Assembly: GCA_029882975.1 (NCBI GenBank)
Contig: JAOUJW010000009.1
Location: 1-64,000 of the forward strand
Direction of reading: 5' to 3'
Origin: Gammaproteobacteria bacterium
GTDB taxonomy: Bacteria; Pseudomonadota; Gammaproteobacteria; SZUA-152
Length of the DNA stretch: 64,000 nt
The position numbers and the translations under genes are program-made. The notes under the pieces were generated by a model, which had not been told where the DNA came from, made no database searches, and saw only the letters and a list, made by a program, of their open reading frames with translations. Positions 56,112-64,000 of this stretch are shown here, one piece after another; position 1 is the stretch's first letter; every line of letters starts with the position of its first letter.

Positions 56112-56999
56112 ATGTCCAAATTGAAAGACCGCAGTTTGCAATATGCGCTGCTTATGCGCTTTGATCGCCCCATTGGCATCTACCTTCTGTTGTGGCCAAC
56201 TCTATGGGCGTTATGGATTGCCGGCAAGGGCTTCCCCAGCGTGGCCGTCACCTTTATTTTTCTCATGGGTGTCATCCTCATGCGTGCCGGCGGCTGTATT
56301 ATCAATGACTATGCGGACCGGGGTATTGATATGCATGTATCGCGAACCCAGAATCGCCCCTTGGCCATGGGGCGAGTCACATCCAAAGAGGCGCTCAGCC
56401 TGTTTGTCGTCACCTGCTTGGCAGCCTTTGTGCTGGTATTGTTTACCAATACACTGACCATCCTCATGTCGGTCGTTGGATTATTTCTTGCGGTTCTGTA
56501 TCCCTTTACCAAACGCTATACCTACATGCCCCAAGCTTTTCTGGGGTTGGCTTTTGGCTGGTCCGTTCCCATGGCCTTTGCAGCGCAAACCGGCACAGTC
56601 CCCAACGAAGCCTGGCTGATTCTGACCGCTACGGTGTTGTGGGCCACATCCTATGACACCATGTATGCCATGGCTGACCGGGAGGACGATATTCGAATTG
56701 GTGTTAAATCAACAGCGGTGTTGTTTGGCGAAGCTGATCGACTCATCATCGCCATGATCCAGTGCTTATTCTTATTTACCATGATTGTTGTGGGAGAAAA
56801 ATTGGAACTCAAATTCTACTACTACATAGGATTGGGCGTCTCCACTATTTTTTTGGCCTATCAACATTACTTGCTCAAGGACCGGGACCCACAACGCTGC
56901 ATCAAAGCATTTGCCAATAACAGCTGGCTGGGCGCCTGTATTTTTGCTGGAATTGTCATGGAATACGCCAGTAAAACCGGCACCCCGACCAATGTATAG
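56112..56999 (+). CDS. ubiA: 4-hydroxybenzoate polyprenyltransferase
   Basis: A 295-aa membrane enzyme of ubiquinone synthesis. It attaches a polyprenyl chain to 4-hydroxybenzoate. The first Asp-rich motif is [21 protein letters not shown] (near residues 67-87; key Asp residues in NDYAD and GIDM). The second is [16 protein letters not shown]. About nine membrane segments. Starts at ATG 56112. Confidence 0.93.
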   Translation: MSKLKDRSLQYALLMRFDRPIGIYLLLWPTLWALWIAGKGFPSVAVTFIFLMGVILMRAGGCIINDYADRGIDMHVSRTQNRPLAMGRVTSKEALSLFVVTCLAAFVLVLFTNTLTILMSVVGLFLAVLYPFTKRYTYMPQAFLGLAFGWSVPMAFAAQTGTVPNEAWLILTATVLWATSYDTMYAMADREDDIRIGVKSTAVLFGEADRLIIAMIQCLFLFTMIVVGEKLELKFYYYIGLGVSTIFLAYQHYLLKDRDPQRCIKAFANNSWLGACIFAGIVMEYASKTGTPTNV

Positions 57000-57225
57000 A
57001 CATGCCGGCCGCGAAGCCAAGCGACCGCACTGGATGGCGGAAGTTACGTAGCCACGGACGGATACGGTAGACAATGTCTGGAACTTATTGTCGAGAGCAA
57101 CGCACGGAGCAGTTGCCGAGATGTGCGAGAGCGGCCATTGTATAGGGACATACCGGTGCCGCGAAGCACAAGGATGTGCGAGAGCGGCCCCCTGATCCTT
57201 TTGAAGCGCCTCCGCTTCAGGTATC
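57000..57225. repeat. intergenic region with duplicated 17-mer
   Basis: GATGTGCGAGAGCGGCC occurs at 57120-57136 and 57173-57189. A TGAAGCG/CGCTTCA hairpin follows near 57203-57219. GC-rich and unlike neighbouring intergenic DNA; perhaps a decayed repetitive element. Confidence 0.5.
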
Positions 57226-58227
57226 ATGGTTCGTTTTGATGACGGACTGATTATCCCACTCATGTTGCTGTATGTTATCGCTATTATTGCCGGATTCGCT
57301 GTCCTGGTTTGGAGTGCCGACCGGTTTGTCCTGGGCGCTTCTGCCTTGGCGCGCAACCTGGGAGTCTCCAGCCTCATTGTGGGTATGATTATTATTGGAT
57401 TCGGCACTTCGGCGCCGGAAATGTTTGTCGCCGCAGTGGCTTCACTGAACCAAAATCCCGGCCTGGCACTGGGAAACGCCATTGGCTCCAATATCGCCAA
57501 TATAGGCCTGGTTTTAGGAATCGGCGCCTTGATCACCCCATTAACCGTTCAATCTCAAACCCTGAAACGGGAATACCCGGTCCTTTTACTCATTACCATC
57601 ATTTTACTGACATTGCTCTGGGATCAGGAGCTTAGCCGCCTGGATGGCCTGCTGTTATTGGTCGGTACAGTAATCATGATCTCCTGGCTCACCTGGCTTA
57701 GCCGCAGCTCGGGCGAAGACCCCTTGGCCCAGGAAATACAATCAGAGCTTCCAGACGACATGTCGACGGGCAGGGCATCCGCCTGGACTCTGGCCGGTTT
57801 AGTGCTGTTGGTGGGCAGTTCCCACCTGCTGGTCTGGGGCGCCACCCATGTCGCCACCGCTTTAGGTATCAGCGAATTGGTGATCGGTCTGACCATCATT
57901 GCCGTGGGAACCAGCTTGCCCGAAATCGCTGTCGCCATCAGCGCTGCGCTGAAAAAAGAACACGACATTGTCATTGGCAACGTGATTGGGTCTAATATGT
58001 TTAACAGCCTGGCTGTCATTGGCGTGGGTAGCAGTATTACACCGTTTCAGTTTCCTGATGTAGTGTTACTGCGCGATTACAGCACCATGGCTGCGCTAAC
58101 TCTGGCCCTGTTGATCATGGCGTACGGATTTAGAGGCCCAGGCCGCATTAATCGCGTTGAGGCTTCGTTATTATTAGCTGCCTATGTGGGATATATGGTA
58201 TCACTTTACATTACTGAGGCCGCATGA
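57226..58227 (+). CDS. yrbG: calcium/sodium antiporter family protein (YrbG)
   Basis: A 333-aa cation antiporter with duplicated alpha-repeat motifs: IIGFGTSAPEMFVAAVAS...GNAIGSNIANIGLVLG and AVGTSLPEIAVAIS...GNVIGSNMFNSLAVIG. This is the K+-independent CaCA family. In gammaproteobacteria it heads the lpt operon, and it overlaps kdsD by four bases here. ATG 57226 with a nearby alternative at 57262. Confidence 0.9.
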   Translation: MVRFDDGLIIPLMLLYVIAIIAGFAVLVWSADRFVLGASALARNLGVSSLIVGMIIIGFGTSAPEMFVAAVASLNQNPGLALGNAIGSNIANIGLVLGIGALITPLTVQSQTLKREYPVLLLITIILLTLLWDQELSRLDGLLLLVGTVIMISWLTWLSRSSGEDPLAQEIQSELPDDMSTGRASAWTLAGLVLLVGSSHLLVWGATHVATALGISELVIGLTIIAVGTSLPEIAVAISAALKKEHDIVIGNVIGSNMFNSLAVIGVGSSITPFQFPDVVLLRDYSTMAALTLALLIMAYGFRGPGRINRVEASLLLAAYVGYMVSLYITEAA

Positions 58228-59198
58228 ATCAGGAAAAACTCATTACATTGGCAAAAGCCGTCATTGAAAATGAAGCCAAAGCCATAGAAGCCCTGTCTGA
58301 CCGAATTGACGAGGACTTTTTCAAGGCCTGCAGCATTATGCACGCCTGTCATGGGCGTATTGTCGTCATGGGTATGGGCAAATCAGGACATATCGGCGGC
58401 AAAATAGCCGCAACCCTGGCCAGCACAGGCAGTCCGGCGTTTTTTGTTCACCCCGGTGAAGCCAGTCATGGCGATATGGGCATGATTACCCAGAGTGACG
58501 TGGTCCTGGCTTTTTCCAATTCCGGCGAAACCGACGAAATCAGCACTTTATTACCCCTAATTAAGCGTAAAAACGTACCTTTGATTGCCCTGACCGGGAA
58601 CGTCAACTCCAGCCTGGCCCGTGCTGCCACCGTACATATTGATGTCAGCGTGGAAAAAGAAGCCTGCCCCTTAGGGCTTGCCCCCACCACCAGCACCACA
58701 GCGGCATTGGCCATGGGCGACGCCCTGGCAATCGCTCTATTGGAATCCAAGGGGTTTACCGCCGATGATTTCGCTTTATCGCACCCAGGCGGTCAGCTGG
58801 GCCGGCGACTCCTGCTCAAGGTGGACGATATCATGCACAGCGGCACCACCATACCTAAGGTCAGCAACAGCGCCATGCTCAGCGAGGCTCTGATGGAAAT
58901 GACTCGCAAAGGCCTGGGAATGACCACCGTTGTGGATACCTCTGAGAATTTATTGGGTATTTTTACCGATGGAGATCTGCGCCGAGTACTGGACCACGGC
59001 GATGTCAATGTGCACAACATTAAAGTCACCGATGTGATGACCAGCCCATGTAAAAAAGCCGAATTGGGCATGCTGGCGGTAGAGACATTACGTATTATGG
59101 ATCAATATAAGATAAACTCTTTACCTGTGGTCGATGCCCAAGGACAGGTAGTGGGAGCGATGAACATGCACGATTTACTAAAAGCAGGCGTGGTGTAA
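58224..59198 (+). CDS. kdsD: arabinose-5-phosphate isomerase
   Basis: A 324-aa enzyme making D-arabinose 5-phosphate from ribulose 5-phosphate, the entry to Kdo synthesis. The SIS domain holds MGMGKSGHIGGKIAATLASTG and SNSGETDEI; two C-terminal CBS domains follow (VDDIMHSGTTIPKV, VTDVMTSP). Overlaps yrbG by four bases and kdsC by one. Confidence 0.95.
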   Translation: MNQEKLITLAKAVIENEAKAIEALSDRIDEDFFKACSIMHACHGRIVVMGMGKSGHIGGKIAATLASTGSPAFFVHPGEASHGDMGMITQSDVVLAFSNSGETDEISTLLPLIKRKNVPLIALTGNVNSSLARAATVHIDVSVEKEACPLGLAPTTSTTAALAMGDALAIALLESKGFTADDFALSHPGGQLGRRLLLKVDDIMHSGTTIPKVSNSAMLSEALMEMTRKGLGMTTVVDTSENLLGIFTDGDLRRVLDHGDVNVHNIKVTDVMTSPCKKAELGMLAVETLRIMDQYKINSLPVVDAQGQVVGAMNMHDLLKAGVV

Positions 59199-59731
59199 TG
59201 CTGGACATCTACGAAAAAGCCAAAAAAATTAAACTCATCATTTTCGACGTTGACGGCGTGCTCACTGACGGTAGCCTGTTTTTCGGTGATGACGGCCAAG
59301 AATACAAAGCCTTTAATGCAAAAGATGGCCATGGCATGAAAATGTTACAACGCAGTGGTGTGGAGGTCGCTATCATCACTGCCCGTAGCTCGGAATTGGT
59401 GAAACATCGTATGAAAAACCTGGAAATCAAACACGTGTACCAGGGCCAAAAGGACAAATTGCCGGCATTTAAATCTTTGATTGATAAGCTAAAAATACAC
59501 TCTGATGAAGTGGCTTACGTCGGTGATGATGTAGTGGATTTACCCATAATGATTCGCGTCGGCCTGGCAGTCAGCGTGGCGGATGGGCACCCACTCAGCA
59601 AGAAACACGCACACTGGATTACCCCTACCCCCGGCGGTCGGGGCGCTGCACGCGACATCTGCGAATTGATTATGCAAGCACAGGGCACACTGGAACCCAT
59701 GATCCAGGAATACTTAACCATGAATCCTTAG
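59198..59731 (+). CDS. kdsC: Kdo-8-phosphate phosphatase
   Basis: A 177-aa HAD phosphatase of Kdo synthesis. Catalytic motif IFDVDGVLTDGSL (residues 14-26), motif ITARSS and GDDVVDLPIM late in the protein. Lies between kdsD and lptC, all overlapping or nearly so. Confidence 0.95.
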   Translation: MLDIYEKAKKIKLIIFDVDGVLTDGSLFFGDDGQEYKAFNAKDGHGMKMLQRSGVEVAIITARSSELVKHRMKNLEIKHVYQGQKDKLPAFKSLIDKLKIHSDEVAYVGDDVVDLPIMIRVGLAVSVADGHPLSKKHAHWITPTPGGRGAARDICELIMQAQGTLEPMIQEYLTMNP

Positions 59732-59732
59732 C

Positions 59733-60278
59733 ATGCAAATCCGCATTATATTTCCATTGGTCTTACTGCTCAGCGCCGCCTTGAGCTGGTGGTTTGTAAC
59801 ATCTTTGGATTTTACCGCCCTGGAAGAACCCGAGAACGATACCAGAAAACCGGATTATTTCATGCACGGTGTGCGCACGGTGGTAATGGATAAAAAAGGC
59901 AAGCCTAAACAAGAATTATATGCAAACTTCCTGGCTCACTATAAGAAAGAAAACCGAACCGAATTGACCCAGCCCAACCTAACTGTACACCGCGCAGATG
60001 GCTCAGTTTGGACCGTTACCGCCGAAACGGGCACCATCTATGATGAAATGCAGGAAATCCTCCTGCAAGGCTCTGTACTGATAGAGCAAGAAAAATCCAA
60101 CGTCACTATCAAAGCCCAAGACATAACCATCTATCCACAAACTCATACGGCAGAAACCAATAATGCAGTTACGATAGTATCCAGTGAAAGCACGGTCCAA
60201 GCTAAGGGTATGCATGCAGACTTCAAACAGCTCCGGCTCAGATTAGACGCCAAGGTAAAAGGCACATATGTTCAATAG
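59733..60278 (+). CDS. lptC: LPS export protein LptC
   Basis: A 181-aa bitopic inner-membrane protein of the LPS transport bridge. An N-terminal membrane helix (about residues 5-22) is followed by a beta-jellyroll with MHGVRTVVMDKKGKPKQELYA and DITIYPQT repeats. Overlaps lptA by eleven bases. Confidence 0.92.
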   Translation: MQIRIIFPLVLLLSAALSWWFVTSLDFTALEEPENDTRKPDYFMHGVRTVVMDKKGKPKQELYANFLAHYKKENRTELTQPNLTVHRADGSVWTVTAETGTIYDEMQEILLQGSVLIEQEKSNVTIKAQDITIYPQTHTAETNNAVTIVSSESTVQAKGMHADFKQLRLRLDAKVKGTYVQ

Positions 60279-60807
60279 TCGATTGACCCTCTGCCTCTTT
60301 GCGCTAACGCTGGCATTCACCCCGGCGGGAAATCCGGCGGCGAAAGATAAAATGCAACCCATAACCATAGAAGCCGATCGAGCCACTTTGGATGAAAAAA
60401 AGGGCGTGAGCACCTATTCCGGTCATGTACTGTTAACGCAAGGCGGCATCAAGATCAACGCCGACACCCTGATCGTCCACAGCGACAAGGGAGATTTAAG
60501 CCACGTCACCGCGATAGGATCCCCGGTGCGTTATGTACAGGAAGGCAAAATCAATAGCGAAAACATTAAGGGCGAAGCCAATACCATGGAGTACTTTGCC
60601 CGGGAAAAACGCCTGTTGCTGTTGGAAAATGCGCGCCTGACCCAAGGAGGTAATGCATTTAGCGGCAATCGAATTGACTACGATACCCAGAAAGAAGTCG
60701 TCACCGCAGCGGTGGATGAATCCGGACAACAACGTGTACAAGTTACTATTCAACCCCCATCCCAGGAATCCGAAAACGATCCGGCGAGTATAATAAAAAT
60801 ACCATGA
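60268..60807 (+). CDS. lptA: LPS periplasmic bridge protein LptA
   Basis: A 179-aa OstA-like protein with signal peptide ([12 protein letters not shown]) and a jellyroll beginning [23 protein letters not shown]. It links LptC to the outer-membrane complex. Overlaps both lptC and lptB, so translationally coupled. Confidence 0.93.
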   Translation: MFNSRLTLCLFALTLAFTPAGNPAAKDKMQPITIEADRATLDEKKGVSTYSGHVLLTQGGIKINADTLIVHSDKGDLSHVTAIGSPVRYVQEGKINSENIKGEANTMEYFAREKRLLLLENARLTQGGNAFSGNRIDYDTQKEVVTAAVDESGQQRVQVTIQPPSQESENDPASIIKIP

Positions 60808-61529
60808 GCCGACTGGAAGTTAAGAATCTGGCAAAACGTTTTCAAAACCGCATTGTGGTTAAAAACGTGTCGCTGAAAGTCAACAGCGGCGAAGTCGTAG
60901 GGTTACTGGGGCCTAACGGTGCCGGAAAGACTACATCCTTCTATATGATCGTGGGCCTCGTTCCTTGTGATGAAGGCGCAATTCTCCTTGAGAATCAAAA
61001 TATTGCTGCATTTCCGCTGCATGCCCGTGCTCAGCTGGGTATCGGCTATTTACCACAAGAAGCATCTGTGTTCCGCAAGCTCTCTGTGGCCGATAACATT
61101 CTTGCAATCCTGCAGACTCGATCTGACTTAGACAGCCGTCAACAACAAGCTAAACTTAAAGAGCTACTGGAAGAATTGCATATCAGCCATATCAGTGACA
61201 GCCTGGGCATGAGCCTGTCCGGTGGCGAGCGAAGGCGCGTTGAAATTGCCCGAGCCCTGGCGACGGAACCCAAATTTATATTGCTTGATGAGCCGTTTGC
61301 GGGAGTGGATCCCATATCGGTAATTGATATTCAGCGAATCATTAACCAATTAACCAAAAAAGATATCGGTATACTTATAACCGATCATAACGTCAGAGAA
61401 ACATTGGGCGTGTGTCATAATGCTTATATTATGAATGATGGTCGGGTGTTGGCCCACGGCAGCCCACATGAGATTTTGGAAAACCAGGAAGTAAAACAGG
61501 TTTATTTGGGAGAAAGCTTTAAACTATAG
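60804..61529 (+). CDS. lptB: LPS export ATP-binding protein LptB
   Basis: A 241-aa ABC ATPase that powers LPS extraction. Walker [14 protein letters not shown]-loop [10 protein letters not shown], signature [15 protein letters not shown], Walker [14 protein letters not shown] and H-loop ITDHNV are all intact. Overlaps lptA by four bases. Confidence 0.96.
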   Translation: MSRLEVKNLAKRFQNRIVVKNVSLKVNSGEVVGLLGPNGAGKTTSFYMIVGLVPCDEGAILLENQNIAAFPLHARAQLGIGYLPQEASVFRKLSVADNILAILQTRSDLDSRQQQAKLKELLEELHISHISDSLGMSLSGGERRRVEIARALATEPKFILLDEPFAGVDPISVIDIQRIINQLTKKDIGILITDHNVRETLGVCHNAYIMNDGRVLAHGSPHEILENQEVKQVYLGESFKL

Positions 61530-61743
61530 CAGCTTGTGTGCAGCACTGCCGTTTCTAAAAAGTAAAAAAACACGTAATGCACTCAAAATAAGCACAACAA
61601 CGCATTTCCTGAAACTTTTTCAGTCAGTAGCTGTGATTTGGCTGCACACTTGGCTCAATTAGTGCTATTAATTACTATGCGGAACCAATAGAATTTTCAG
61701 GGATAGGATTGAATTAAAGATTTAAAACAAACTTAACACTTTT

Positions 61744-63201
61744 ATGAAGCAGACGTTACAACTTAAACTTGGGCAACAACTTACCATGACGCCCCAGTTG
61801 CAACAGGCTATTCGCCTGCTGCAATTGTCGTCATTGGAACTGCAATCTGAGATTCAAGAAATCTTGGAATCCAATCCCATGCTGGATACGGAAGAGTCCG
61901 GCGACAACCAGAATGATGACAGTAGTCAGAACGACGAAAATATTGTTGCGAAGGACACATCGGACAAAGATGTTGACCACACAGTAGATATGGATATCCC
62001 CAATGATCTGCCAGTGGACAGCGATTGGGGCGATACCTTTGATACTTACACGCCGATTAAATCTTTGGATCCGGACGACAACCGGATCATGGAACAACCC
62101 CAAAACAGCGGGGAAAGCCTTAATGAACATTTGATGTGGCAAATGCGCCTCACCCCCTTCAGCGAAGTGGACATGGCCATTGCGACCTCCATCATCGACT
62201 CCATAGACGAAAGTGGATTTCTTACCGCTGCCGTAGAAGAATTACACCAAAGCCTGGTAGAACAAGGGCTGGATATTGAATTGGACGAAGTGGAGTCCGT
62301 GCTGCGCCGCGTGCAAAATTTCGATCCTCCAGGGGTAGGCGCGAGAAACCTGCAAGAAAGCATGGTGTTGCAGTTGGGATACTATGATATGGAAACACCA
62401 TGGTTAACCGAAGCCAAGGCTATCATTAAAGACCATTTTGATTTGCTGGCCAATCGGGATTACCTGTCTCTAATGCGCCGCACCAAATTGTCAGAGAAAC
62501 AATTACAGAACACCTTGGTTCTCATCCAGTCTCTCAATCCCAGACCCGGCAGCCAAATCACCGACACCCAGCCGGAGTATGTAGTACCCGATGTTTTTGT
62601 CCGTAAAATCAAAGGCCAATGGAAAGTAGAGCTGAATCCGGAGGTCACCCCCAAGCTTTCCATCAATGCTCTTTACGCCAATTTAGCCCAAAAAAACAGC
62701 AATTCCAGCGATACCACCTACATGAAGAATCATTTACAAGAAGCCCGCTGGTTCCTGAAGAGCTTGAAAAGCCGCAACGATACGTTATTGAAAGTGGCCA
62801 GGTGCATTGTAGAACGACAAAAGGACTTCTTCGAGCATGGTGATGAAGGGATGAAACCGCTGGTCATGCACGATGTCGCTGAAGTGGTGAGTATGCATGA
62901 ATCTACCATCTCACGCGTCACCACCAAGAAGTATATGCATACCCCCAGAGGCATTTACGAGCTGAAATACTTTTTCTCCAGCCACGTCAGCACGGCCAGC
63001 GGCGGAGAATGTTCAGCTACGGCAATACGTGCCATGCTTAAGAAACTGATTGCCGCCGAACAAGCCAACAAGCCCTTAAGTGATAACAAGTTAGCGATTC
63101 TTTTGGGAAAACAGGGCATCAATGTAGCACGCCGAACCGTGGCTAAATATCGCGAAGCGATGTCCATACCACCCTCCAACGAAAGAAAACGATTGATTTA
63201 G
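61744..63201 (+). CDS. rpoN: RNA polymerase sigma-54 factor
   Basis: A 485-aa sigma factor. The activator-interacting region I is LKLGQQLTMTPQLQQAIRLL; an acidic region II follows; the core-binding region and HTH (VSMHESTISRVTTKKYM) come next; the RpoN box ARRTVAKYRE lies near the end. It directs transcription from -24/-12 promoters with bEBP activators. Confidence 0.97.
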   Translation: MKQTLQLKLGQQLTMTPQLQQAIRLLQLSSLELQSEIQEILESNPMLDTEESGDNQNDDSSQNDENIVAKDTSDKDVDHTVDMDIPNDLPVDSDWGDTFDTYTPIKSLDPDDNRIMEQPQNSGESLNEHLMWQMRLTPFSEVDMAIATSIIDSIDESGFLTAAVEELHQSLVEQGLDIELDEVESVLRRVQNFDPPGVGARNLQESMVLQLGYYDMETPWLTEAKAIIKDHFDLLANRDYLSLMRRTKLSEKQLQNTLVLIQSLNPRPGSQITDTQPEYVVPDVFVRKIKGQWKVELNPEVTPKLSINALYANLAQKNSNSSDTTYMKNHLQEARWFLKSLKSRNDTLLKVARCIVERQKDFFEHGDEGMKPLVMHDVAEVVSMHESTISRVTTKKYMHTPRGIYELKYFFSSHVSTASGGECSATAIRAMLKKLIAAEQANKPLSDNKLAILLGKQGINVARRTVAKYREAMSIPPSNERKRLI

Positions 63202-63531
63202 GAATTTTCTGCGACATTTCCGGATGAGCGGAAAGAACAGAATGTGACCGCCAGAGGCAGCCATGCCTCACCCACTCTTGCGCCAACTTGGTGGAAAATG
63301 CAAATATTGGAAATATATCTAAGCTTTTCAGCGAAACAGACGATTCTGTTCTTATTAACGAGAGATTCTTACAACATTTACGCAAGTGCTACAGAGATGA
63401 CTGGTATTCCGCCGCATAGGGCGGTATTATCCCCGGTTTCGTGCTCGATGCCGGACATAATAACAATAAAGACGCACAATCGTTTACACGGCAACGTAAA
63501 CGGCTAAGTTTCACCGATACAGGAGATTTTT
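63202..63531. other. rpoN-hpf intergenic region
   Basis: No gene supported. A CGTTTAC/GTAAACG hairpin lies at 63481-63502, just ahead of the hpf ribosome-binding site (ACAGGAG), where it could influence hpf translation. Confidence 0.45.
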
Positions 63532-63855
63532 ATGCACATCACCATCACTGGCCACCATTTAGAAGTAACACAATCATTAAAAGACTACGTTCAAGAAAAA
63601 ATGCAAAAACTCGAGCGCCATTTTGACCAGGTGACCAGTATCGATGTGATTCTCAGCGTTGAAAAACAACGTCACAAAGCCGAGGCCACGATCCCGGTCA
63701 ATGGCAACAAAATTTTTGCTAACGCTGAAGACCAGGATATGTATGCCGCCATTGACGCTTTATTGGATAAACTGGATCGGCAAATTATCAAGCGGAAAGA
63801 AAAAACAACTGACCATCACCGCAATGAGGGTTCTCCCAAAAAAGCCCAGATGTGA
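63532..63855 (+). CDS. hpf: ribosome hibernation-promoting factor (short form)
   Basis: A 107-aa protein with the HPF/YfiA fold: MHITITGHHLEVTQSLKDYV then EKMQKLERHF and AEATIPVNGNKIFANAEDQDMYAAID. The short length without a C-terminal dimer domain fits the gammaproteobacterial hibernation factor that acts in stationary phase. Start follows ACAGGAG. Downstream of rpoN. Confidence 0.94.
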   Translation: MHITITGHHLEVTQSLKDYVQEKMQKLERHFDQVTSIDVILSVEKQRHKAEATIPVNGNKIFANAEDQDMYAAIDALLDKLDRQIIKRKEKTTDHHRNEGSPKKAQM

Positions 63856-63889
63856 TTTTGATTGGATGTAACCAAAAACGTAGAATAAG

Positions 63890-64000
63890 ATGGAAATTCA
63901 AGACATTATTACACCGGATCGGGTCGTCAACGATCTAAATGTCAGCAGCAAGAAAAGAGCATTGGAAACTGTCAGCGAGATCCTCGCCAGAGGCAGTCAA
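63890..64000 (+). CDS. ptsN: PTS EIIA-Ntr protein, partial
   Basis: The gene begins at ATG 63890 and runs off the window. The first 37 residues (MEIQDIITPDRV...) match the start of EIIA-Ntr, the nitrogen-linked PTS regulator always found after rpoN and hpf. Catalytic His is beyond the edge. Confidence 0.9.
   Translation, partial: MEIQDIITPDRVVNDLNVSSKKRALETVSEILARGSQ

Noticed and set aside
56772-57536. 254-codon minus-strand frame across ubiA, the gap and yrbG
   Set aside because: It overlaps two clear genes on the other strand and contains no recognised domain.

Overview
The window looks like chromosome of a Gammaproteobacterium, probably a respiratory, motile-type environmental lineage. 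The right half carries conserved gammaproteobacterial blocks: polA-engB with an intervening sRNA-like locus, cytochrome c4, dsbA, the yrb/lpt block (yrbG-kdsD-kdsC-lptC-lptA-lptB-rpoN-hpf-ptsN), ubiA, serB and Hsp15. No tRNA, rRNA or CRISPR array was recognised. I cannot assign a genus from the sequence alone.

Layout. (1) About 1-4.8 kb is a stretch of integron-type gene cassettes. Several palindromic attC-like sites with TAAC/GTTA ends separate small AT-rich genes: an unknown 254-aa protein, a frameshifted gene, two small membrane proteins, a SUKH-domain protein and a TerC-family membrane protein. IS3- and IS30-family transposase remnants are embedded among them. All cassette genes point rightward, so the integrase would be expected left of the window. 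(2) About 4.8-13.3 kb is a loose, AT-rich accessory region: unknown membrane and secreted proteins, a 135-bp inverted-repeat element, a DUF1330 protein, a large HEAT-repeat protein, a secreted protein interrupted by an amber codon and a methyltransferase. (3) About 13.3-19.9 kb, minus strand, is a complete complex iron-sulfur molybdoenzyme operon: Tat-exported catalytic subunit, ferredoxin subunit, NrfD membrane subunit, TorD-like chaperone and polyferredoxin. Its ferredoxin subunit carries an in-frame TAG. (4) About 20.2-31.4 kb holds a secreted subtilase, an ArsR-SRPBCC-MAPEG operon, two cupins with a divergent AraC regulator, and a cluster of a membrane protein, a class 3 lipase and an ankyrin-like protein that resembles an effector/immunity locus. 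(5) About 31.4-40.2 kb: TRAP permeases without a binding protein, an HDOD-GAF signalling protein, two convergent TraF-like outer-membrane proteins, serB, a fructosamine-kinase-family protein and a small cytochrome c. (6) About 40.5-57 kb: LOG protein, polA, a candidate Spot42/ErsA-type sRNA, engB, two cytochromes, a CheW-LysM fusion, two GGDEF proteins, a cNMP-binding protein, dsbA, an acetolactate-synthase-like enzyme, an EEP-family hydrolase, Hsp15 and ubiA. (7) 57.2 kb to the end: Kdo synthesis, LPS transport and nitrogen-sigma genes, with ptsN cut by the window edge.

How the genes work together. The molybdoenzyme operon should exchange electrons between the quinone pool and an unidentified periplasmic substrate, with the several c-type cytochromes in the window as further respiratory parts. 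kdsD and kdsC make Kdo for the lipid A-core whose export is powered by LptB with LptC and LptA. rpoN, hpf and ptsN form the classic RpoN-linked regulatory set. The strongest novelty candidates are the sRNA locus between polA and engB (sigmaE-like promoter, pyrimidine-rich loop, terminator), the two amber-interrupted genes, the CheW-LysM protein, the lipase cluster and the cassette array.
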